From Diadema setosum (Eukaryota; Echinodermata; Echinoidea; Diadematoida; Diadematidae): DNA of 64,000 nt. Shown here in pieces: positions 40,101 through 52,100 of the stretch. The translations under genes and the position numbers were made by a program. Position 1 is the first letter of the stretch. Every line of letters starts with the position of its first letter. The notes beneath the pieces were generated by a model. It was not told the origin of the DNA and ran no database searches. It was given only the letters and a program-made list of their open reading frames with translations. Location of the stretch: the NCBI GenBank assembly GCA_033980235.1, contig CM067072.1, positions 15,813,047 to 15,877,046 on the forward strand. Reading direction: 5' to 3'.

Positions 40101-43100
40101 TGAACAGCGGTAACAGTCGGCTCCGTAAGACGCAAAAATGAATGTTGCATGTTTACTTTTGATTTTAGAAATGAATCACGGTGACATTTGACTCCGTATG
40201 ATACTGGAATAAATACCGAATGTTTGCTTTGGCGTTCGGAAGTGAATGATAATATTCAACTCCGTAAGACGATAAGATAAATGCCGGATGTTTGCTCTTA
40301 CGTTCGAAAGTAAATAGCAATAACATTCAGCTCCGGAAGATGCTTGAGTAGGCTATATGTCGAATGATCCCTTTGACGTTCGGAAATAAATAACAAAAAT
40401 ATTCAACTCCGTACGATGATAAAATAAAAGACGGATATTTGCTTTTACTTTCGAAAATAAATAGCAATAACATTCGGCTTCGGAAAATGCTAACATAAAT
40501 GTCAGATGATTGCTTTTACGTTCGGAAGTGAATAGCAGTAATATTCTGCTCCATACGATGCTAAAATAACTGTTGGATGTTTGCTTTTAGATTTCGAAAT
40601 GAATAACAGTAACATTCAGGTGCGTTCGGTGGTAAAATTAATGTTCAATGATTGCTTTGATGTTCGGAAATGAATAACAATGACATTCAACTCCGTATAC
40701 GTTTATAAAATATATCTGATGTTTGCTTTTATGTTCGGAAGTAAATAGCAATAACATTCAGCTCCCGAAGATGCTAAAGTAAATGTCGAATGATCCCTTT
40801 GACGTTCGGAAATAAATAACAAAAATATTCAACTTCTTACGATAATAAAATGAATGACGGATGATTGCCTGAACTTTCGAAAGTAAATAGCAATAGCATT
40901 CGGCTCCGGAAGATGACAAAATAGATGTCAGATGATTGCTTTTACGTTCGGAAGTGAATAGCAGTAATATTCTGCTCCATACGATGCTAAAATAACTGTC
41001 GGATGTTCGCTTTTAAATTTCGAAATGAATAACAGTAACATTCACCTGCGTTCGATGGTTCGGAAATGAACACAATAATATTCAACTCCGTGTATACGAT
41101 GATAACATAAATGTCTGATGTTTGCCTTTATGTTCAAGAGTAAATGGCAATAACATTCAGCTCCGGAAGATGCTAAAATAAATGTCGAATGTTTGCTGTG
41201 ACGTTCGGAAATTAATAACAAAAATATTCAACTCCGTATATACGATTTTGCGTTCGGAAGTGAATAGCAGTAATGTTCTGCTCCATACGATGCTAAAATA
41301 ACTGTCGGATGTTCGCTTTTAAATTTCGAAATGAATAACAGTATACATTCAGCTGCGTTCGATGGTTCGGAAATGAACACAATAATATTCAACTCCGTGT
41401 ATATGATAACATAAATGTCTGATGTTTGCTTTTATGTTCAAGAGTAAATAGCAATAACATTCAGCTCCGGAAGATGCTAAAATAAATAACGCATGTTTGT
41501 TGTGACGTTCGGAAATGAATAACCAAAATAACTCCGTATATACGATGATAAAATAAATGTCTGATATTCGGTTTTACGTTCGAAATATAACAATAACAAT
41601 CAGCTCCCTTCGACTTTCGGAAATGAATGATAATAATATTCAACTCCGTACGATGTTTAAATAAATGTCGGATGCTTGCTTATAATTTATATTGCTATGT
41701 ACTTTCGCAAATAAATAGCAGTAACATTCGACTCCGGAAGATGCCAAAATGATTAATGTCACCTGATTGCTTTTACGTTTGGAAGTGAATAGCAGTTACA
41801 TTCTGTGCCGTACTATGCTAAAATAGATGTCGGATATTGCTACATGTGTATTACATTTCGAAATGAATAGTAACATTCGGCTGCGTTTGATGGTAAAAAA
41901 CAAAACAAAAACAAAACAAAACAAAACACACACACACACACAAAAAAAACTGTCTGATGTCTGCCTTGACGTTCAAAATTCGGCCCCGTACGATATGATG
42001 AAATAATTGTCAGATGACTCATTTCACTTTCGCAAGTGGACAACAGTGACATTCGGCTCCGTACGATGATAAAATAGATGTCGGATGTTTGCTTTTATAT
42101 TTGGAAATGACTAACTGTTAAATTCTGCTCCGTATACGACAGAGCTGCCAACCTTTCGAAGCACAAATTAGTACTCAGCAGCTCCAATATTCGTATTTTC
42201 CACCAGAATTCGTATCTTTTTCAATCTCCCTCTTTTTGCTATGAGGCCTACAGGCTCTAAACATAACGTTATGACACATGCCGAAGCATCCAGCTGGTCA
42301 CCAGCACGATAAAGATTCTAAACTACGCAATGTTCAGCGTTGATTGATTGCTTTCTCGCAATGTGTACAAGTGCAAGTTTGTACCTCCAAAATCTTTCTG
42401 GGCTGATTATGGAAGCTTCCATTTTCTAGCAGGGGACGGGGAATGCTTGATCTTCTCAAGAGAGCTTCTGTGTGAGCGGATGCAAAACTCTGTTCTGTGT
42501 TTCCAATTATGTACTATCAAAACATAATCATGCGTTGTTTTCAGGCTTTTTTCATTTTATTGGATTTTAAACATCAGTATTTTTCGAAGTATTCCAATTC
42601 CTTTTCCCCTGACTGGAATCGGAAAGTCTGCTATAACGATGATCGCAAAATGCCGCGCTGTGTGTGGAAGCGCCGATGTGGTGCAAACACGTGGCTTCAT
42701 TTTCAAGTTTAAATGATACAGAATGCGCCATGTGCTCCTGCCTATAAGAGGTTACTGCAAGTTCGATGGATCGAATGCGCCATAGCTGAGCTGAGCTGAA
42801 TGGCTTGTTTACGGTAAACATGCAATTTACGTTCGATATGAAGAAATCATTACGTCTTTCACGAGGGAAAAACACACAAAACAAACAAACAAACAAACAA
42901 AATACACCCACGAACGAATGTTGATAGCCAAAACTTTGAAAAGTAATAAGCAGTTTTGATGCGCGTGAACTGAAATTAATTGTCATTACACGTTGTATTT
43001 TGCTGTCTAACCAGGTGATGACTGCATCTCATTGGACCTTCTCGTAGTGAATTTGTCTGGGCATACGAGACCTTTCATGTATTTCTGTGATTGCATTTTT

Positions 43101-46100
43101 AATTGACTAAATAATCAATCCTTTTGTTATTGTTCAGGGAACATTAGATATTCCATCAAGTACACTATAATCGACTCTTCGATGTTCCCTACTATGCGCC
43201 AAAAGAACGGCTATAGACATAGAGTCATGATATCTTTGGAATTATTCCTTTAATTCAACTAATGAGCTGGTTCTTCCATCGATATTATTCCAGGATACTT
43301 ACACGCTGTTTATTCCAATGCGCGCATTCTTTCGTCTGGCACGCACCTGGGTGTGTCACCTGCTTTTGTGGAAATTTCCACAAGGGAGAGGGGTGGGGTG
43401 TCAAGTTTCTTCGAGCCGAAGAGACTGCATACACAATCTCTTCGCTTTTATTTATTGTCATTCGTGTTTTCGCCTTATTCTTTGCTGATATTGAACATTT
43501 AGATTTAACTTTACGAAAGTTGCTATAGCACATGGTTCGTTTTGTTGTGAGGTGTACGTAATTTCTTTTTTTTTAATCATTCTTGAGAGGGGAAAGAAGA
43601 GTAAGGGGGAAAGAAGACTAGAGGGAAAGGGAAATAAAACAAACGTCACGTACGCTAAGCATTCACAGGAAGCCGTCTTTTTACACCAGTCACCAGCATA
43701 GTTATCATCACTATCAGACATCACTCAAGATCATTTTAGCCTTTTCCTATGATCAACATTAAGAAACACGCATAATCCCTCGAGATAAATACCTAGGAAA
43801 CTCAATAATAAATACAAAGTATCAACACCTCCCAACAACACAAACATTCAGAAAAGACAACAAATAGCACATCGAAGCGACTGGGATCAAACTCCGTCGC
43901 TTCGATTGCAGCGAAGCGGAGAAATCGCCGTTACGAAAATAACAGTGCGAGACACTAAGAGAATTACGTTTAAATACTTCAAAGTATAAAGGGAACAGAT
44001 AAAGTGATATAAAATGTAAGAAATCGTACTAAACGAGGTGTGAGAAACGACGGAAATAAAACGAAGTTTAGTAGTAAGCTTAGGCCCTAGCAAAAGTTTT
44101 GCAGCACCGAAAGCTACGCGAAAATAAACACACATATAAAACTCGGTATTGCGACGAGATCCTATAGGATCAAGTCAATAAACGATACAAAACAAAGGAA
44201 ATTGATCCATTTTGACGGGAAAATAGTTTGTTATAAGTATTCTGTTATTTGAGATCTCCTTTAATAGGCCTAGAAATAATCGAGTTTCCACGATACTCTG
44301 GAAAGAAAGTTCGAACGCTTTTCACCTGCACATATACTGCAGCGGGCAGTGCACATCAGTCATCAATACACGAACAGAAACTCACCTCTACAACTTCCTC
44401 GCAGAAAATGATGCAATAGCGTTATAAAAAAAAACACACACAACACTCTAAAAATCATTTCGTACTTGGGAGGCAAGGGACAAGAGGATGAAAAGAAGAG
44501 AAAAAGAAGCAGACATTGCAAAACGGGACGCTTTCACCCCGCCTCATACGGTACTGTAGTGGCAGCTGGCTACAGTGTGTAGACACTCCCCAGCCGGCCG
44601 GCCACACATTGGGATACCACGGCGATCCATGTAAACATCCAGGGTCCGTAGGCGACAGGGATTCACGCGCGCGAAGTTCTGTTCGGTGTACACAGTACGC
44701 AAGCAGCGATATGCGTGTGCGCACATTTTTCTATTCAGCGCTTTCCACATACGGTGCGTACGCGTTGCATCGATATCCCAGCTGAATACAGATAACATGG
44801 CACATGCGACGTGCGTTTGCTATATTTTTACCCATTATTTTTCCCCACTGTGAATTTCATATTGTCGTATTCCCTTCGATTTTTCGTATACGAATTTTTC
44901 GGAACGGTTGGCAGCTCTGGTACAATGCTAACATAAATAACAGATTATTGCTTTCACATTTGAAAATGATTAATGGTATATAGGCTCAGTATGATGCTTA
45001 GATAAATAGAGGATGTTTGCTTCACATTCGGAAATCAATAAGGGTAACATTCAGCTCCATAAGATGCTAAATTGAATGTCGGTTGTTTGCTTTTATACAG
45101 TGTATTTGAAAATGATTAACGGTAATATTCGGCTCCGTAAGGTTCTAACATACTATAGTAAATGTTGGATGATTGCTTTTACAATCAGAAATGAATAGCG
45201 GTAACTTTCGGCTCTTTACAATGCTAAAACAAAAAATCTGGAAATGCTCCCACTTTCTCATCCCAAAAGTAAGCTATGACCACCTAATAGCATAGGCATC
45301 AACTTTTATAATTATCTATAAGCCTATTTGCTAAATCTTAGAATTCAGAATAATGGTGATAAGATGATCTACTTCTGTATTCATTTATTTTAGACATGGG
45401 TACCTGTCACGTCAGTAATGCTTAATAATTGTTTTTAGTAGGACCGATTTAGTTTTTCCTATGTTTTTCTTGATTTTTTGGCCACCAAAAAAAAAAAAAA
45501 AATAGAAATCAATGATTTTGATGGTCAAAAATAAAAATTAGTTTGGAGCCCTGCGATATCATTGGGCTCATCATTACTTAATCTTTCCCATGATACGCTA
45601 ATATTTATATCATCAATCTGCCGACGTCATCCGACAATTCATGATTCAAACCTTTTTTTTCTCATCGTCCGTAACCAAACTTTGAGCACAGACAGGGTAT
45701 TCTTTCTCATTCTAGAGTAATGAAGGAGCGCACTTTCGGCTGTGATCTAAGTCCTATTATCATCATGAGTTCATGTCGCCGTTTAGTGATCTAAACTTCA
45801 GCTTTGCTGAACTGTTCAATGTCTTGAGCAGGAAGCGAAAACAATGGCTGGACTAAGGAACCTTCGTTTTTAAAAGGGGGAAATAGAAACAAAAAACAAC
45901 ACTGAAACCGAACAAGCCGGCCGAGCATTGTTTAGGTTAACCACGCGTGGTGATAATCGCGCCCATTGATCGCTCTGTCCAGCTGGCTTAACCCTATTCT
46001 AACTGGGAGGAGTTTTTACTGGGGGTGACCCCCCCCCCCCCCCTTCAGATCTCGGCCACCGATCGCGCGATCGCTGCGAAATTTTTCCTGAAGATAGAGC

Positions 46101-49100
46101 TGGATGTCAACTACAAGATTACATGGTCATACCATGGTTGGTAGCTCCATGGTCATACAATAGAAAAATATTGCCTTTCTATTTTTAATAAATTGATTAT
46201 GCAAAGTTGTGCATGAAATCATATTTTCACCTATAACTCCATAAAAAAGACTGAAGTATTGCTAAATTTTTGTGTCAACATTCCTCAAGACATATAAACC
46301 AATTTTCATTTAAAAATAAAGCACAGTCAAAACCAATTTCTTTTGTTTTTTATTGTTTTGTTAATTTCTTATGTATTTTATTGATTGTTCGACCTTGTGT
46401 TTTCTGTTGTTTTTCAAAATTTGTTGCAGGCACTTTTTCAGGCTTATCTACACTATATAGAATTGATTAATTTCAATGGTTCAAAGATGAAATACTATAA
46501 TTTATATCAATTTAACCCCCAAAACACAATTTACATTCAATTTGCACACGATATCATGAATTTGAGCTGTTTTCCGGTTGACATGCATTTGCATAACATT
46601 ACGTAACTTCAGAACGGTGTACTCAGACGTTGCAAAATATGCGGAAGACTTCAATGAAAAAAGTTGTGAAACGACGCGGCAAAATCTTTGCGCGTTGCAG
46701 AATCGTGACGCGAAACGTGGGGGGGGGGGTCAATTTGACCCATTTGACCCCCCCCCCCCCCCCCAGTTAGAATAGGGTTAAGAGTATGCATATTGACCAA
46801 AAATAGTCAGAGGGATGCTAATTTACTCTTACAAGCTATCGCTACTATTTAAGTTGAAAACTGGAACTTTCTGAAAGGTTAAAGATGATCGTAAAATCAG
46901 TTCTGGCTACAGGATTTTATAATAATTATAATAGCATACAACATGTACCAAGTTTTCATCGTTTACCTGTCTTATCACTCCAAAGCAGTTCAGCTTAATT
47001 GTTGGCTTATAGAAGTGATCATCAATCGGTAAGGATTAGTCAGATGAATTCATGAATTCACTTTATGCATCACGGCTAATCGAACTATTCAACGTCGTTG
47101 AAGTAACCATACTTTTTTATTTTCATAGTTCAAACTATTTCTTAACATTTATATGCAAAACGAAAGTACTCTACACGTTTTTCAAAATGCTCAAATGTAA
47201 TGAGTCAATTCCACAAAGATTGCATTACTGCAACCTTTACTGACCTAAACAAGTTTTCTATAGAGCTATCAGTTCTATTATAATGGCATTCTGATATCTT
47301 CGACTGCGTTTTGAACTCGTACCGAGCACAGCATTCAAAACAACGGGTTCCTCAGGTCCTCTTTAGGTACTGGTATACTTGCTAAAAGCATTCTCTTTAG
47401 CTTCCATTGACAACAACATGGGAGGAGAATGGAAGCGATCAACTTTCTCGGTAAATGAGGCTTTTCGTATAATATTATTATAGCACACATTGCGTGCCTC
47501 TTTCTTTTTTCTGTTTCTGTTGTTTCAAACTACACTGCAGCCGACACACAACACAAACACACCAAAGTTTACATTCAGGCAACCGTATTTTGGTATTGGT
47601 TAGAATCGAATTATATCTGTCTTGTGATTGCCTAATTATCTGTAGCAAAAACAAAACAAAACAAAACAAAACAAACACAAAAACAAACAAACACAAAAAT
47701 GCTGAAAACTGCTTATCGAATATCAGTGGCGTGCCAAAGGAGTAAAATGGAGTCTATACTCTAAAGGGGCCTGAGCTTTTGATTCCAGAAGAATCTTCGT
47801 CAGAGGCAAAATGATAATCAGGCAGGGAAAGCAATCACATTATAAAGAAGTTCACGCAACACGAACAGTCAGGGACAGGCTAGGGACACGGAACAAAGAA
47901 AACAAAAGGAGAGGATGGGAGGTCATGGGCAAGGAGGCCAACAGGTGAAGGGAGGGGGATTAAAGCAGGAGGGTGGATAGACAAAAGGCATAGGAGGGTC
48001 AATGATAATCCTGAGTGCCATGGGGGTGCATCCATTTAAGAATGAATTTTCTCACACACCCAAGCTGTCGCCATTTATGTGTGTGCGATGAAGCGTTAAC
48101 GCCGTCGCTAAGCAGGACTGTTGCATCATGGGGGGGGGGGGGGGGAACGGGTTGTGAGCTTGAACATAACCTGAACTTTACGGGCGATTTTCTTTTTTTT
48201 TCTTCTTTTATGACTTCTAGGGATGCGGAAAGGGGTTGTTTTATATATTATTGTAAGGATAAAACTATACAATGTATGTAGAATTCAAGTATTTATATAT
48301 ACATGTGTAGACATGCCTAAAATTTCGTTTACTGCGACATACGCATTTCGACCGAGCGCATCACGACCTGTATGGACTACGCACATGTATTCTTTTATCT
48401 TGCGCTCTGCTTTTGTGGGAATTTCTTCAAGCATAGGTGTCAGGTTTTCCTACGTTACGTCTGCGGTCATTAATTCCATATTTGTTAGTTTGTCTGCTTT
48501 CTTATTCTGTGTTTTATGCATTTTACTTGAACTTAAAGGTCTAGACATTTCGTTTGCTAAATGCACGCGAGTCACGTTGCATTGTATGATGTATTTTGTT
48601 TCGTTGACCATTCATGAGAAGCGTTTCTTTGAGCAAACTCTCTTTTCACACCAAAATCACTTATAGAAGGTAGTCATCCACATTGGTTATCAAAATAATA
48701 ATTCCGTCATTTTCCTTTCGTTCAGAAACAAAAATCTGTTATTCTCAACACGTTATTACAAAAATTACATCTCACAGCGATAATAGGGCCTACTAGAACC
48801 AACTCATCGCAGCAAAATGACACATTACGGTTACGAGGACATACACAATGCTTGAACAAATTACTTTGCTTCAAAATGTAGAAACAGATGAAGTGACATA
48901 ACAAGAGAAAGGGCGCACCGAAAGAGGTACACTGTATCAAGATCAACTAAGATAAACTCTAACAAAAAAGAAGAAGAAGGAGGAAACTATTCCCCCCCCC
49001 CCCCCACACACACATACACACAAACGAGTAGATACACAAAGGTCATATGTTTACCTTTGGGAGCAGTGATTTAAAAGATGTTTTAGATATCACATGTGAT

Positions 49101-52100
49101 GCATAATAGGTCCGTTGTGCAAAGCATCCTACATAATTTTTTGTAATAAAGCCTAGAATATAAGGAGATAATATCAGTATTTCTCTTATAGATTGTAAAG
49201 AACATTCGGAATTAGGACCTTTGTTTCATTTTCGGATTAACGAACCTTCGGCATAACGAACCTTATTTCATTTTTTGATAAATGAACCTTTGGAATAACA
49301 AGTTACAAACCTCATATTTTCGGATTAACGAACCTTCGGAATAGCGAACTGTAACCATTCACATAGTGTACTGTATTTTCGATCATACGGATTCAATTTT
49401 TTTTTTTCCAGCGGTTGTTTCTATCCCTATAACTCACATTTCAGAACAATGGGGGTTTTGTTTCATGTACGTGGTGAATTAATACGCCTTTAATGCAAGA
49501 GCAAAGACATGGGAAAGTTTGAATGCTTTTCACGTGCACATCGTCACATAAAGAGAATCAGGTGCTGACGGACCATAGAAGTGTCTCAAAATCAATACTG
49601 CCATGCAGCTTGCACCAAAATCACAAGAAATACTACATGAAGATTCTGATAGGTATTATCCCGTAACAGGGGCGGATCCAGGAATTCCGTAAAGTGGGGG
49701 CGCGTTTACAAAATTAAAGGGGGGCGCACGCACCCCTCCCCCGTTTTTTTTTTTTTTTTTTTTACATTTCTTTTGTTTCAACAAAAAAATAAAAATAAAT
49801 AAATAAAGGGGGGGGGGGGCGGGCGCCGGTTGCGGTCCTCCTTGGATCCGCCCCTGCGTAACCAAGTAAGTTTGAGAGAGAAAAGTTTGAGCCAAAAACA
49901 CAGCGTTGACAAGTACTACCACAAATTGCATTTTAAATATGGTATATAGTACACAGTACGAGAAAGTATACAGCACGAGATCTCTAGTTTGATTTTCATG
50001 TCGCTTCGAATAGTAGACGAGCAGTGACAATCCGTCAAAGTGCAAACTACAGCTAGGGCCTAGCGGCACAGTTTACAGGTCTACCTTCTGTTCACTGCAT
50101 GGTACACATAAACAAGAACAAAAGCGTTTTCTTCTTTTGCACGTTAGCATGGGGACGATAGTGAATTAAGTTCACCAAGATTCAATGTTTGTAAACAAGA
50201 AAGCAGCGCGTAGCAAAGACCTCAGATCGTTGTTATAGCACACGTGCATCTATTGTGGTAACATTTTAATCAACGCACTAACACCATCTGAACATACTCA
50301 ACGATCATGCCACACAATCACTGTGAAGGGGAAATGTTCAGCAACAACAAGGGCACGAGTATGTAGCCTACCATATACTGTACGCGCATTCATTCCGTGA
50401 GTGCCAAATACAAGCTAGAAACACACGCAATAAAGAAACATCGCAAGTTCATGAACTGAGGGACCTTTTTTTGTCTTATATCTTAACAAGATAAAGACGT
50501 TGTGATTTCGGGTGCTGTTCGTTATTCCGAAGGTTCGTTATTCCGAAGGTTCGTTTATCCGAAACACATAAATTCCCTAAACCATAGAGGTTCGTAGTAA
50601 TCCGAAAACGAAAAAAGGTTCGTTAATTCGAACATTTGCGGCGTTATTTCGAAGGTTCGTTAATCCAAAAATGAAACAGGGTTCGTTATCTGGAAGGTTC
50701 GTTGATCCGAAATGATATAGGATCCGAAATGATATAGGGTCCGTAACGAACCTTCGAAGTAAGTCGAACTTTGTTTCATTTTCGGATTAACGAACCTTCG
50801 GAATAACGAACCTTATTTCATTTTCGGATTAACAAACCTTCGGACTAAAGAACCTTACTAACGAACCTTCGGAATAACGAGCTGTACTAACCGTGATTTC
50901 ATATCCAATTTGTTTAATTGGACCTTTTAAAAGCTATGATTGTATCGAATCATTGAGAGCAATGAAATTTAACGGCCTTCTGTCCGCCGTATCAAAAGTG
51001 TGATGATAAAGGGGATGTGCGCATTGTCATTCGAAATACAATCATGTAACTACATGTAACTCTACATTTAAGTAATTAGTCTGATTATTATATAGCAACT
51101 GATTTTGGGATTGATAGTCACTACTGACAGTTTTTATTCTCGTAAACGGCACCTGTCAATCTCACAGGCGTCAAGTCGAAGCACTCACACGTCATGAATT
51201 GACCATAACGTAAAAACGACAGAACTCTACACACAAAAGTTCTGTGATAAAAACACGCTGGGCACACAAGATGAGTATGTTGGAACCACATGGCGCACTC
51301 ACTGCTGGCAGGGCAAGCACGTGCTTTGCTCATCGAACTGATCGTTTTTATATCGATCATAATATCGCTGCACAACAGAGATTCGTATTCCAATGCACAG
51401 TAGGCCTACTCTCTCTCTCTCTCTCTCTAAAAAAAATGAAAACATTCACACTTGAAGGGGTGGATACATTTAAAACGGAGTCAATTTAGAGTAAAATTGG
51501 AGTGAATTTTGAGTGAAAATGTTCATTTTCACTCGGAGTGACCTCCGGGATCACTCGAAGATTTTGGAGTGCTATTGATGTAGCGCGATTCCGCTGCTAA
51601 AATGCATTCAGTTTTGCTCATAATCATTAATTTCATCCTTCTTTTTTTTTTCTTGGAAAGCAAGCACTCCTTAAAGAGGGAAAACCCCGATTGGACAAAT
51701 TGCGACGTAAACATGCATTGACATAGTTATGTGATACGTATAAACAATTTATCATGAAAGGAGAGAAGGGTACCTACAGTACATGTATCCAAGATAAACA
51801 TTATGCATGCACGTGTAGTACCACTTCTCGGGGACTCGAGTAAAGTTAAACGCAGCTTTGTTGATTACATAATGCCACTCTGGTGGTTTCGCCATACTCT
51901 TCTCTCTCTCCTACGTTTTCTTTGTTTTCTCCCTCTCTTTGTCTTTTTCTTTTTCCCCTACAAATCGTGTACTTTAAGAATAGACAGACGGTGTTAAACT
52001 TCAACTCAAGTGGCTTCTTAAGATCTGCGCCTCTTTCATCCATCTTAGGGACCGTGACACTATTGTGAATGACACAATTAAAAGCATCACAAAAGGACTT

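Noticed and set aside
42567..42986. A 139-codon - strand frame inside the nested hAT-like element
   Set aside because: I looked for hAT transposase features (BED zinc finger, dimerisation region) and saw none. The FCLFVCLFCVFF stretch comes from an AAAC repeat.
48223..48666. A 147-codon + strand frame
   Set aside because: It lies in the interior of the foldback element, has no transposase motif or family resemblance, and its composition matches the AT-rich surroundings.
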